The notes: a model not told the origin generated them from the letters alone. A stretch of DNA of 23,193 nucleotides from JARICQ01 sp964527205 (GCA_964527205.1 CAZGQG010000029.1:1-23193); one strand, 5' to 3'. Positions 15,665 to 23,193 are shown, counted from the stretch's first letter. Numbers and translations are program-made.

Positions 15665-16327
15665 ATGAAATATTGTAATTACTGCAAGGTAGATATTAGG
15701 GAAGATAAGGAAAGATGTACATTATGCGGAAATAAACTGGAAGAAAAGACAGGAGAAAGTGAAAAGATATATCCTAATATAGCACCCTTGTATAAAAGCC
15801 ATATGGCAATTAGAATACTTGTATTTATTTCCATAGTTATCATAGTGACTAGTTTTGCAGTTAATATAATCTTTCCAAGTGATAGGAACTGGCCAATACT
15901 CCTTATATTTGGACTCTTAAGCATTTGGCTAGGCTTAATATTTGTAGTTCAAAAAAGATATCATATAGCTAAAAAAATAGTCTGGCAGGTAATTATAGTT
16001 TCAGTGCTTTCCATTTTTTGGGACTATAAGATAGGATGGAGAGGTTGGTCCTTGGATTATATAATTCCCATTGCCTCTGTATCCGCCATGATTATAATGT
16101 ATGTCACTGCAAAGATAATGCGACTAAGTATTAGGGACTATATAACCTATGCCTTTATAGATGGTTTATTTGGAATCATACCAATAATATTTTTATTGTT
16201 CGACATGGTAAATGTAAGTTACCCTTCAATCATTAGTATAGGCTTTAGTATAATATCTATGTCTGCCATATTCATATTCCAGGGAAAGGAAATAAAAAAA
16301 GAGATAGAAAAGCGCATGCATATTTGA
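15665..16327 (+). CDS. DUF6320-type zinc-ribbon membrane protein
   Basis: A 220-residue protein with an N-terminal zinc ribbon (CxxC at Cys4/Cys7 and CxxC at Cys18/Cys21). After an acidic linker come about six hydrophobic segments (near 50-68, 76-95, 103-118, 130-147, 157-178 and 183-206). The short ribbon followed by a membrane domain matches DUF6320 proteins of unknown function. The RBS AGAGGT precedes the ATG. It is the last gene of the hydrolase-acyltransferase unit and is followed by a terminator, so it probably anchors or serves the same process at the membrane, for example as a flippase or scaffold. That role is inference. Confidence 0.68.
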   Translation: MKYCNYCKVDIREDKERCTLCGNKLEEKTGESEKIYPNIAPLYKSHMAIRILVFISIVIIVTSFAVNIIFPSDRNWPILLIFGLLSIWLGLIFVVQKRYHIAKKIVWQVIIVSVLSIFWDYKIGWRGWSLDYIIPIASVSAMIIMYVTAKIMRLSIRDYITYAFIDGLFGIIPIIFLLFDMVNVSYPSIISIGFSIISMSAIFIFQGKEIKKEIEKRMHI

Positions 16328-16338
16328 TTTAATATTTC

Positions 16339-16364
16339 TAGCAATCCTTAGGGTTGCTATTTTT
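16339..16364 (+). terminator. Rho-independent terminator after the DUF6320 gene
   Basis: A 9-bp stem (16339-16347 with 16351-16359, one G-U pair) with a 3-base loop is followed by five Ts (16360-16364). It closes the operon that begins with the rhomboid gene. Confidence 0.82.
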
Positions 16365-16399
16365 ATTTATTAAAAAACATAAGTATTTCCAATATTTTA

Positions 16400-16428
16400 T
16401 TTAAATCTCCTTTATAAAATGTTAAGAT
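16400..16428 (+). promoter_or_regulatory. Promoter of the DUF1576-ftcD operon
   Basis: TTTAAA (16400-16405), a 17-base spacer and TAAGAT (16423-16428), with TG one base before the -10 (16420-16421). It lies between the preceding terminator and the DUF1576 gene. Confidence 0.5.
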
Positions 16429-16466
16429 AGAAACATTATATATAAATATGGGGGTTTTAAAATAAA

Positions 16467-17771
16467 ATGATGATTTCAGGTAAAATAAAAGATTTTATGT
16501 TTATAGAAGAAGAACAATACAGTGAAAATGTTATAAGGATAAGTGAGAGGGGAAAATACTTGATAATGATTTTATATGGGGTATTTATCTTTGCATCTTC
16601 ATTTTTCTTTAATAGTGTAGGGGAGATTATGGATGGGATGAAAAAGATCTTACTCTCACCGAGTGTTTTAATTTCTGACTATATAGAAATTGGGAATATG
16701 GGAGCGGCTTTTTTTAACAGTGGCCTTATAACTCTAGCAGCTATACTTATCCTAGTAATAAATAGAGTACATATGAGTGGACCTATTATAGCATCTATTT
16801 TTTTAATAACAGGATTTGGATTTTTTGGTAAGAATGTATACAATATCTGGTCTATCTTAATGGGAGCCTACTTGTTTTCACTTACAAGAGTAGAAAGCTT
16901 TAGTAGATATATAGTGTTGGCTTTCTTTGGTACTGCTATGGCTCCCGTTGTAAGTCAGATTAGCTTTGGACTAGGTTATTCTCCCTTGCTTGGAATAGTA
17001 TTTGGAAATCTTGCAGGAATAATAATTGGATTTATAATGATACCCCTGGCAAATCACTTTGTATCATTTCATCAGGGATTCAACCTATATAATATGGGTT
17101 TTACTGCAGGCATTATAGCTACCTTATTTATGTCTTTTTTTCGTGCCTTTGGACATGAACCTCAAGCTGTTATGATCTTGTCAGAAGGAAATAATCTAGC
17201 CATGAGCCTATATTTTGGAGCTTTATTTATAGTTATGATAATAATTGGTTTTCTCTTGAATAATAGAAGCTTAAAGGGCTATAAAGCTCTACTGAGAACT
17301 TCAGGTAGATTGGTATCAGATTTTGTTACAGTTAATGGGTTTGGCATAAGCTTTGTAAATATGGGACTAATAGGCCTAATATCAATAGGCTATGTGCTTT
17401 TGGTTGGTGGTGAACTTAGTGGTATAGTTATTGGTGGAGTCATGACTGTAGCAGGCTTTGGGGCATATGGTAAACATCCTAAAAATATCATTCCAATAAT
17501 ACTTGGAGTATATATTGCATCTTTGTTTAAAATATGGGATACTAATTCTGTAGCCTACTTGGTTGCAGCTTTGTTTGGAACATCCCTAGCACCTATAGCA
17601 GGAATGTTTGGATGGAAGGCAGGGATTCTTGCAGGCATAGTTCACAGCTCTGTAGTTATGAATATTGGATACCTACATGGAGGTATGAACTTATACAATA
17701 ATGGATTTTCTTCTGGAATAGTGGCAGCAGTACTAGTACCTCTAATAATTAACTTTAAAAGGAGAGACTGA
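16467..17771 (+). CDS. DUF1576 membrane protein with internal duplication (putative transporter)
   Basis: A 434-residue polytopic membrane protein of the DUF1576 family, function unknown. It contains two homologous halves, about 71-225 and 284-427. Matching motifs in the same order are GFGFFGKN (116-123) with GFGAYGKHPKN (330-340), FFGTAMAPVV (153-162) with LFGTSLAPIA (369-378), and HQGFNLYNMGFTAGI (202-216) with HGGMNLYNNGFSSGI (404-418). The conserved HxGxNLYN motif in each half is a likely substrate or ion site. The first ATG (16467) is followed directly by a second one; GGGGG stands 12 bases upstream, a poor RBS spacing. It is the first gene before a small unknown gene and ftcD, which suggests uptake of histidine or a related compound. 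The transport role is inferred. Confidence 0.78.
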   Translation: MMISGKIKDFMFIEEEQYSENVIRISERGKYLIMILYGVFIFASSFFFNSVGEIMDGMKKILLSPSVLISDYIEIGNMGAAFFNSGLITLAAILILVINRVHMSGPIIASIFLITGFGFFGKNVYNIWSILMGAYLFSLTRVESFSRYIVLAFFGTAMAPVVSQISFGLGYSPLLGIVFGNLAGIIIGFIMIPLANHFVSFHQGFNLYNMGFTAGIIATLFMSFFRAFGHEPQAVMILSEGNNLAMSLYFGALFIVMIIIGFLLNNRSLKGYKALLRTSGRLVSDFVTVNGFGISFVNMGLIGLISIGYVLLVGGELSGIVIGGVMTVAGFGAYGKHPKNIIPIILGVYIASLFKIWDTNSVAYLVAALFGTSLAPIAGMFGWKAGILAGIVHSSVVMNIGYLHGGMNLYNNGFSSGIVAAVLVPLIINFKRRD

Positions 17772-17772
17772 T

Positions 17773-18117
17773 GTGAAATATGAAAGGGAAAAATTAATAA
17801 AGATAATGAATGAATTAGTAAATTTTTGCATTCAGATAGGTATGAAAGATTTAGATATTAAGTTTAATCTTCATAAGGATAGGGGAGAACTGGCAGTAAG
17901 TGGATACTCAGAAAATCCTCCTATGGAAAGATTAAAAGATCTTGAAGAAATACTAAATGCTCCTAGGCAAGAAGAACTAGAGGAATATTATTGGACCCTG
18001 GTTGGAGAAGGACAAGGGAATCAAGAATTAGAAATGGTAGGAACACTGGTGGACAGAGGCAGTGTAGATTATAAAGACAAAATATTAAGGATTCAAGTTA
18101 CTAGAAGGGAAATATAA
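17773..18117 (+). CDS. Small hypothetical protein between DUF1576 and ftcD
   Basis: A 114-residue soluble protein, rich in Glu and Lys, that I do not recognise. It shows a predicted N-terminal helix (residues 3-24), a strand-like DIKFNLHKDRGELAVSG stretch and an acidic helix (around 52-68), with no membrane segment, signal peptide or known catalytic motif. The start is GTG at 17773, one base past the DUF1576 stop; the overlapping ATG at 17771 is closed at once by a stop. GGAGAG in the last DUF1576 codons is the RBS. The tight coupling implies a role with the DUF1576 membrane protein, perhaps as a cytoplasmic partner. Confidence 0.75.
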   Translation: MKYEREKLIKIMNELVNFCIQIGMKDLDIKFNLHKDRGELAVSGYSENPPMERLKDLEEILNAPRQEELEEYYWTLVGEGQGNQELEMVGTLVDRGSVDYKDKILRIQVTRREI

Positions 18118-18138
18118 AATATAAGGGGAGGTTAGTTT

Positions 18139-19014
18139 ATGAAATCATTACTAGCAGAAGTTAATGTAAGTGAAGGTACAGATCTATGGAAGGTGGAAAA
18201 AATAAGAGAGGCTCTTATGGAAGAAGGAGACTTAAGCCTAGTAGATTTAAATTCTGACAGGGACCATAACAGAAGTGTTTTCACCTACAAGGGAGAGCCA
18301 AGAGCTGTACTGGAGGGAACAAAGAGACTGGCTAAAAAAGCAATCGAACTCATAGACATGACAGTTCATCAGGGAAGTCATCCAAGAATGGGAGCAGTAG
18401 ATGTTGTGCCATTTATTCCTGATAGGGATGTTACAACTGAAGAGGCAGTAGAAATAGCAAGGGAATTTGGAGAGTATCTTGGAAGTCTTGGGGTTCCGGT
18501 TTATTACTATGAAGATGCAGCTACCTGTGAGGAAAGAAAATCCTTGGTCAAGATAAGAAAGGGCCAATATGAAGCACTGGAAGAGAAGATGAAGGATGAA
18601 AAATTCCGACCAGATGCAGGACCCTTGCAATTTAATCCAAAAAGTGGGGCAACAGTAACAGGAACTAGATTTGCACTTATAGCCTTTAATATAAATATAG
18701 ATACAGAGGATATAGAGATAGGCAAGAAAATAGTTAAGGCAATAAGAGGATCATCAGGAGGTTACACTTCAGTTAGGGCAATAGCACTGGAGATACCTGA
18801 AAAGAAACAAGTACAAGTATCAATGAATCTCATAAACTACGAAAAATCTCCTATACATAGGGTTTATGAAACTATAAAATCAGAACTGAGTAGATACAAT
18901 GTAAACATAGTAAGCTCTGAATTAGTAGGACCAGTACCTCTTAAGGCCATAGAAGAAATAATGAAATTTTATATAAAATTAAATGATGATTTTTCAATAA
19001 ATCAGGTGTATTAG
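18139..19014 (+). CDS. ftcD: Glutamate formiminotransferase
   Basis: A 291-residue enzyme that moves the formimino group from N-formimidoyl-L-glutamate to tetrahydrofolate, giving glutamate and 5-formimino-THF. The catalytic histidine region HQGSHPRMGAVDVVPF (His81, matching His82 of mammalian FTCD) is present, as are the N-terminal AEVNVSEG (6-13), the YYYEDAA segment and the GPLQFNPKSGATVTGTR region typical of the N- and C-subdomains. The length matches stand-alone formiminotransferases, so the cyclodeaminase domain is not fused. The ATG follows GGGGAGGT. It shares an operon with the DUF1576 gene and the small gene. Together with hutG in the same window it gives two possible fates for formiminoglutamate. 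Confidence 0.93.
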   Translation: MKSLLAEVNVSEGTDLWKVEKIREALMEEGDLSLVDLNSDRDHNRSVFTYKGEPRAVLEGTKRLAKKAIELIDMTVHQGSHPRMGAVDVVPFIPDRDVTTEEAVEIAREFGEYLGSLGVPVYYYEDAATCEERKSLVKIRKGQYEALEEKMKDEKFRPDAGPLQFNPKSGATVTGTRFALIAFNINIDTEDIEIGKKIVKAIRGSSGGYTSVRAIALEIPEKKQVQVSMNLINYEKSPIHRVYETIKSELSRYNVNIVSSELVGPVPLKAIEEIMKFYIKLNDDFSINQVY

Positions 19015-19024
19015 TATATAATAT

Positions 19025-19063
19025 AAAATATAGATTAGATAAGCTTATCTAATCTATATTTTT
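19025..19063. terminator. Terminator formed by a 38-bp perfect palindrome after ftcD
   Basis: Positions 19025-19062 are perfectly self-complementary around a central AAGCTT (19041-19046), ending in five Ts (19059-19063) on the plus strand and As on the other side. It can terminate in both directions, though only ftcD transcripts are expected to reach it. Confidence 0.8.
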
Positions 19064-19104
19064 ATTAGCTAAAATTATAGTTTAAGTGGATAGAGGATGA
19101 TAAG

Positions 19105-21435
19105 ATGAGAAATAAAATTAAGATATCTGTTAGAAATCTAATAGAGTTTGTCCTGAGAAGCGGAGATATAGATAATAGCTTTAGATCAATGAATAGTGCC
19201 ATAGAAGGAACCAAGGCCCATCAAAAGGTACAAAAATCCTATGGTGAGGGCTATAAGTCAGAGGTCACCCTAAGGCATCAAGTAGAATATGAAGAATTCA
19301 CTGTGGAAGTACAGGGTAGGGCAGATGGAATAATTATAAATAAAGAAGAGGCTATAATAGATGAAATAAAAAGCACAAGCAGGGATTTAGAAGACATAGA
19401 TGAGGACTTTAACCACCTTCACTGGGCCCAGGCAAAGTGCTATGGATATATTTATTGTGTGGAAGAGGAACTGGATGAGATCTCTATACAGATTACATAT
19501 TTTCATATAGAGACGGAAGAAAGAAAAATAATAAAGAAAAAATATTCAAAGGAAGAATTAAAGGAATATTTTTATGACTTAATAATAAAATACATAGAAT
19601 GGTCTAAAATTACATTTTACTGGGCTGAGGAAAGAGACAGGTCAATAAGGGAGGCAGAGTTTCCCTTTGGAGCCTACAGAAAAGGTCAGAGAGAATTGGC
19701 TGTAGCTATATATAAAACAGTGGTAGAGGGAAAGAAACTTTATGCCCAGGCCCCTACTGGTATAGGTAAGACCATGTCTACTCTTTTTCCATCAATTAAA
19801 GCAATAGGAGAAGGGGAGGCTAGTAAGATCTTTTATCTAACAGCAAAAACCATAACAAGAGAGGCTCCTGTAGCCAGTATGAAATTGTTGGAAGAAAAAG
19901 GACTGCAGGCCAAGACTGTTATTATTACAGCCAAGGACAAAATATGTCTAAATGAAGAAACAAAATGTAATCCAAGAGACTGCACCTATGCAAAGGGTCA
20001 CTTTGACAGGGTAAATGAGGCAATAATAGATATATTTGAAAATGAAAACTTGATAAATAGGGAAAGGGCAATAAGCTATGCTAAAAAACATCATGTATGT
20101 CCCTTTGAATTTGTATTAGATGTCAGCCTCTGGGCTGATATAATTATTGGAGACTATAATTATGTCTTTGACCCTCAAGTTTACTTAAAGAGATTTTTTG
20201 AAGGATTAAATGAAAACTACATATTTTTAGTAGATGAGGCACATAATCTAGTGGATAGGTCTAGGGAGATGTTTTCTGCAGAAATAAGTACAGAGGAAAT
20301 ATCCCCTATCTTAGAAGTTTTTGGGGATAAGTATAAGAAAATATATAATAGTCTAGAAAAATGTAAGGACACTATGGAAAGAATAAAGGGAGAGATAAGT
20401 GGAAGAAAAGAATACTATAGGAAGGAAGAAATCTCTGATCTATATTTTCCCTTTAAAAGAAGCATAAGTCTACTTGAACCCTGGCTTATAGAAGAAAAGG
20501 GAGTAGAAAAATATGAAGAAGTATTAGAGCTGTACTTTAATCTTTTAAAATACATTAAAATATCAGACCTATATGATGATCACTATGTAACATACATAAG
20601 AGAAGATGGAGATAACACAAACTTTAAATTATATTGTGTAGATTCCTCCTATCTTTTAAGGCAGGCCTTTGAAAGGGGAAAGAGCAGTATTCTCTTTTCT
20701 GCAACCTTAAATCCCATTGAATATTATATGGATATACTAGGAGCTAAGAAGGGAGATTACAATATAAGATTAAGCTCCCCCTTCCCAAGAGAAAGATTGG
20801 GACTCTTGATTGACACTACAATATCAACTAAGTACAGGGATAGGGAGAGGACCTATGGTGATGTGGCAAATAGAATCCAGTCCTTTGTAAGGGGCAAGGA
20901 GGGCAACTATCTAATGTTTTTTCCTTCCCATGCCTATATGAATAGGATTTATGATTTAATAATAGGAGATAGGGAGGATTTAAATATAATAATACAGGAT
21001 AGAAATATGAATGAATCAGAAAGAGAAGATTTTTTAAATAACTTTAATAAGGATGAGAATCTAATAGGTTTTGCAGTAATGGGAGGAATATTCTCAGAAG
21101 GTATAGACCTAGTAGGAGAAAAACTGATAGGTGCAGTTATAGTAGGGGTTGGAATGCCTATGATCTCCTTTGAAAGAAATATTATAAAAGATTATTATGA
21201 CTCCAATGGAGGGAAGGGCTTTGAATATGCCTATACCTATCCAGGAATGAATAAAGTTTTGCAGGCTTCAGGTAGGGTAATAAGATCTAAAGAGGATAAG
21301 GGATCAGTCCTATTGATTGATGATAGGTATAGAACAGGGAAATATAGATCTCTCTTTCCCAAGGAATGGATGGATTATAAGAGGGTAAATGGATTTACTT
21401 TGGAAAGAAATTTAAAAAATTTTTGGAGAAGTTAG
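19105..21435 (+). CDS. XPD/DinG-type Fe-S helicase with N-terminal PD-(D/E)XK nuclease domain
   Basis: A 776-residue protein. The N-terminal about 180 residues form a PD-(D/E)XK nuclease-like domain: Asp74 in GRADG, then EIK at 87-89, and QAKCYGY as a RecB-type QxxxY-like motif. Then comes a superfamily 2 DNA helicase. Walker A is APTGIGKT (216-223), the DEAH box is at 377-380, and motif VI is QASGRVIR (720-727). Four cysteines, 281, 288, 293 and 332, sit between Walker A and DEAH as in the 4Fe-4S domain of XPD and DinG. It should be a 5'-to-3' helicase-nuclease in DNA repair or R-loop/replication maintenance. The ATG follows GAGG. It stands alone between two terminators or promoters. Active nuclease chemistry is inferred. 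Confidence 0.85.
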   Translation: MRNKIKISVRNLIEFVLRSGDIDNSFRSMNSAIEGTKAHQKVQKSYGEGYKSEVTLRHQVEYEEFTVEVQGRADGIIINKEEAIIDEIKSTSRDLEDIDEDFNHLHWAQAKCYGYIYCVEEELDEISIQITYFHIETEERKIIKKKYSKEELKEYFYDLIIKYIEWSKITFYWAEERDRSIREAEFPFGAYRKGQRELAVAIYKTVVEGKKLYAQAPTGIGKTMSTLFPSIKAIGEGEASKIFYLTAKTITREAPVASMKLLEEKGLQAKTVIITAKDKICLNEETKCNPRDCTYAKGHFDRVNEAIIDIFENENLINRERAISYAKKHHVCPFEFVLDVSLWADIIIGDYNYVFDPQVYLKRFFEGLNENYIFLVDEAHNLVDRSREMFSAEISTEEISPILEVFGDKYKKIYNSLEKCKDTMERIKGEISGRKEYYRKEEISDLYFPFKRSISLLEPWLIEEKGVEKYEEVLELYFNLLKYIKISDLYDDHYVTYIREDGDNTNFKLYCVDSSYLLRQAFERGKSSILFSATLNPIEYYMDILGAKKGDYNIRLSSPFPRERLGLLIDTTISTKYRDRERTYGDVANRIQSFVRGKEGNYLMFFPSHAYMNRIYDLIIGDREDLNIIIQDRNMNESEREDFLNNFNKDENLIGFAVMGGIFSEGIDLVGEKLIGAVIVGVGMPMISFERNIIKDYYDSNGGKGFEYAYTYPGMNKVLQASGRVIRSKEDKGSVLLIDDRYRTGKYRSLFPKEWMDYKRVNGFTLERNLKNFWRS

Positions 21436-21477
21436 AAAATCCTATAAAAATAAAAAGAAATAATTCCAATAAAGGTG

Positions 21478-21504
21478 TTTACAAATACCCTTGACGGGTA
21501 TAAT
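21478..21504 (+). promoter_or_regulatory. Promoter of the glutaredoxin-like gene with a CsoR/CstR-like operator between -35 and -10
   Basis: TTTACA (21478-21483) and TATAAT (21499-21504) are 15 bases apart. Between and overlapping them is a perfect 6-bp inverted repeat, ATACCC-TTGAC-GGGTAT (21485-21501). This resembles operators of the CsoR/CstR family (ATACCC...GGGTAT), which sense copper or persulfide and act as repressors. The motif is seen directly; the regulator is inference. Confidence 0.5.
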
Positions 21505-21539
21505 AATAGTATTAGAAAAATATTGAGGAGGAGTTATTT

Positions 21540-21773
21540 GTGAAAAATATTACAATTTATTCAACAGTTACATGTCCTTGGTGTACAAAGGTAAAGGATT
21601 ACCTAGATGAGAATGACATTCCATATGAGGACTATGACGTTGCTAAAGACCGTGAAAAAGCAATAGAAATGGTACAAAAATCTGGACAGCAAGGAGTTCC
21701 AGTAATAGACATAGATGGTGAAATAGTAGTAGGATTTGATCAAAAGAAGATAGACAGTCTATTAAACTTATAA
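21540..21773 (+). CDS. Glutaredoxin-like thiol-redox protein
   Basis: A 77-residue thioredoxin-fold protein with the redox motif CPWC (12-15), the cis-proline loop GVPV (Pro54) and the C-terminal GFD segment of the small glutaredoxin / NrdH-like group. It should reduce disulfides or mixed thiols on partner proteins. The start is GTG at 21540 behind GAGGAGGAG. It has its own promoter and terminator. The CsoR/CstR-like operator suggests induction by metal or sulfur stress, fitting a thiol-repair or persulfide-handling role. The electron donor is not known from this window. Confidence 0.88.
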   Translation: MKNITIYSTVTCPWCTKVKDYLDENDIPYEDYDVAKDREKAIEMVQKSGQQGVPVIDIDGEIVVGFDQKKIDSLLNL

Positions 21774-21791
21774 TAATAAAGATGAATCATT

Positions 21792-21827
21792 AGAGAACTT
21801 ACTCAGCTGAGTAGGTTCTTTCTTTTA
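21792..21827 (+). terminator. Rho-independent terminator after the glutaredoxin-like gene
   Basis: A 13-bp near-perfect stem (21794-21806 with 21807-21819, one G-U pair, self-closing around CAGCTG) runs into TTTCTTTT. Confidence 0.82.
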
Positions 21828-21837
21828 TTCTCATTAC

Positions 21838-21846
21838 TGTTATAAT
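21838..21846 (+). promoter_or_regulatory. Extended -10 promoter of the rRNA methyltransferase gene
   Basis: TGTTATAAT is a perfect TG-N-TATAAT element just past the terminator. The predicted leader is only about 16 bases and consists almost wholly of the AGGAAGGAGAGG ribosome binding site. No clear -35 was seen. Confidence 0.5.
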
Positions 21847-21868
21847 ATAGAGGAAGGAGAGGATATTT

Positions 21869-23193
21869 TTGTTAAAGAAAAATCAAGTAATAGAATTTAA
21901 AATAGATAAGGTAGAATTTCCTAATAAAGGGAGAGGAAAATACCAGGATAGGGAAATAAGATTCAAGGGTGGTATAGAAGGACAGATAATTAGTGCTAGA
22001 GTAAAGAAGAGAAAAGACGACTATGTAGAAGTAAAGCCCATAGAAGTTATAGAAAAATCTCCCCTAGAGACTCAGGAAGGTTGTATTCATTTTGGAAATT
22101 GTGGAGGATGCAGCTATCAAAGTTTAAGCTACGAGGATGAATTAAAATTAAAAGAAAATCAAATAAAGGAATTATTCCAAAAGGAAAATATAGAAACAGA
22201 GTTTTTAGGTATAGAAGGGAGCCCAGTAATAGAAGGCTATAGAAATAAGATGGAATTTACATTTGGAGATGAGGAAAAAGATGGCCCATTGGCCCTGGGA
22301 ATGAATAAGAAGGGTAGATTTTATGAGGTGGTAAATGTATCAGGATGCAATATTGCTGATAGTGATTTTTCGAAGATAAGAGGAGAAGTAAGGGAGTATT
22401 TCCAAGAAGAAGATAAGATGTTTTACAGAAGGAAGTTTCATAAGGGTTTCCTAAGGCATCTATCTATAAGAAAATCAATTACAAAGGGTGAAATACTTGT
22501 AAATTTAGTTACAAGCAGCCAGGATAGATTAAATAAAGAAGAATTTGTTAAAAGACTTAAAGATATAGAATTAGAAGGTGAAATAACAGGCATACTTCAT
22601 ACAATAAATGACGGTTTAGGAGACGTTATAAAGGCAGATGAACTTGAATTATTATTTGGCAAGGACTATATAGTTGAGGAAATATTAGGGCTTAAATTCA
22701 AGATATCACCTTTTTCCTTTTTCCAAACCAATACTCTTGGAGCAGAAAAACTATATTCCATTGCAAGGGAATTTGCAGGAGATATAGAAGATAAGTTAGT
22801 CTTTGATTTATATTCAGGGACAGGAACTATAGCACAGATAATGGCTCCTATGGCTAAAAAAGTAATAGGAATTGAAATAGTAGAAGAAGCTGTAGAAAAG
22901 GCAAATGAGAATAAGGAGCTTAATGGGCTAGACAATATAGAATTTATTGCTGGAGATGTTTTAAAGGCAGTGGATGAATTAAAAGAAAGGCCAGATCTAA
23001 TAGTAATAGATCCTCCAAGAGAAGGCATTAATCCAAAGGCCATTAATAAAATAATAGATTTTAGCCCTGAAAAGTTTGTATATATATCCTGCAATCCACT
23101 AACCCTGGTTAGGGATTTAAAGGTATTTGAAGAAAGAGGATATAAGGTGGAAAAGGTAAAGCTAATGGACATGTTTCCTAGGACTCCACACGT
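21869..23193 (+). CDS. rlmD: 23S rRNA (uracil-C5)-methyltransferase, RumA/RlmD family (3' end cut)
   Basis: An open frame of 441 codons running off the window. It begins with TTG at 21869 behind GGAGAGG. The N-terminal TRAM-like part is followed by a 4Fe-4S cysteine cluster (Cys72, Cys78, Cys81 and Cys160). The SAM-binding motif is DLYSGTGT, the catalytic-loop motif is DPPREGIN, and the nucleophile cysteine is in SCNP (Cys408). The frame ends in DMFPRTPH plus two bases, the conserved tail, so only a few codons are missing. The enzyme makes 5-methyluridine in 23S rRNA, probably at U1939 or, as in the Bacillus RlmCD type, also U747. A 507-base reverse-strand frame over the same DNA is a shadow. 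Exact target position is inferred. Confidence 0.9.
   Translation, partial: MLKKNQVIEFKIDKVEFPNKGRGKYQDREIRFKGGIEGQIISARVKKRKDDYVEVKPIEVIEKSPLETQEGCIHFGNCGGCSYQSLSYEDELKLKENQIKELFQKENIETEFLGIEGSPVIEGYRNKMEFTFGDEEKDGPLALGMNKKGRFYEVVNVSGCNIADSDFSKIRGEVREYFQEEDKMFYRRKFHKGFLRHLSIRKSITKGEILVNLVTSSQDRLNKEEFVKRLKDIELEGEITGILHTINDGLGDVIKADELELLFGKDYIVEEILGLKFKISPFSFFQTNTLGAEKLYSIAREFAGDIEDKLVFDLYSGTGTIAQIMAPMAKKVIGIEIVEEAVEKANENKELNGLDNIEFIAGDVLKAVDELKERPDLIVIDPPREGINPKAINKIIDFSPEKFVYISCNPLTLVRDLKVFEERGYKVEKVKLMDMFPRTPH

Noticed and set aside
18247..18630. A 127-codon minus-strand frame inside ftcD.
   Set aside because: ftcD is a clear family member over its full length; the reverse frame has no recognisable motif or RBS.
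22666..23172. A 168-codon open frame on the minus strand at the right end.
   Set aside because: It lies fully inside the plus-strand rRNA methyltransferase, which carries all family motifs in frame. The reverse frame has low-complexity Ser/Phe/Ile content and no RBS.

Overview
This window is AT-rich and typical of a low-GC Gram-positive anaerobe. It has strong GGAGG ribosome binding sites, frequent TTG and GTG starts, AT-rich codon use and many rho-independent terminators. The gene families (DUF5058, DUF1576, DUF1538 with PII-like proteins, DUF6320, PucR, and histidine breakdown through formiminoglutamate) suggest an amino-acid-fermenting member of the Clostridia, perhaps Tissierellales or a relative. 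That placement is inference. No rRNA, tRNA, CRISPR array, insertion sequence or phage gene was seen. No gene-free stretch exceeds 300 bases. A 100-N scaffold gap lies at 5583-5682.

Layout. (1) 1-2677, minus strand: the start of pdhB, then pdhA (pyruvate dehydrogenase E1), then an upstream aldehyde dehydrogenase with its own terminator. A Fur-box-like palindrome sits in front of pdhA. (2) 2856-7077, plus strand: a DUF5058 membrane protein, a second membrane protein, an M20 amidohydrolase and a PucR-type regulator whose 5' end is lost in the gap. This looks like uptake plus hydrolysis of an acylated amino acid or peptide-like compound. (3) 7210-7653, plus: an OsmC-family protein with a good promoter, facing hutG across a shared bidirectional terminator. 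(4) 7746-12112, minus: two successive modules, each a DUF1538 membrane protein followed by a PII-like protein. The first pair has one domain each and the second has two domains each. hutG (formimidoylglutamase) follows. (5) 12264-16327, plus: rhomboid protease, HD-domain protein, HSL-type alpha/beta hydrolase, condensation-domain-like acyltransferase and a DUF6320 zinc-ribbon membrane protein, ended by a terminator. (6) 16467-19014, plus: an internally duplicated DUF1576 membrane protein, a small unknown protein and glutamate formiminotransferase, ended by a 38-bp perfect palindrome. (7) 19105 to the end, plus: a nuclease-helicase of the XPD/DinG type, a small glutaredoxin-like protein under a CsoR/CstR-like operator, and a 23S rRNA uracil-5-methyltransferase cut by the window end.

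Together the genes fit a cell living on amino acids. Two enzymes for formiminoglutamate, the last intermediate of histidine breakdown, are present: HutG makes glutamate plus formamide, and FtcD passes the one-carbon unit to tetrahydrofolate. Each sits beside an uncharacterised multi-pass membrane protein. The best candidate for an undescribed system is the DUF1538/PII-like locus, which looks like a membrane transporter or channel with dedicated PII-type sensors whose domain number tracks that of the membrane partner.
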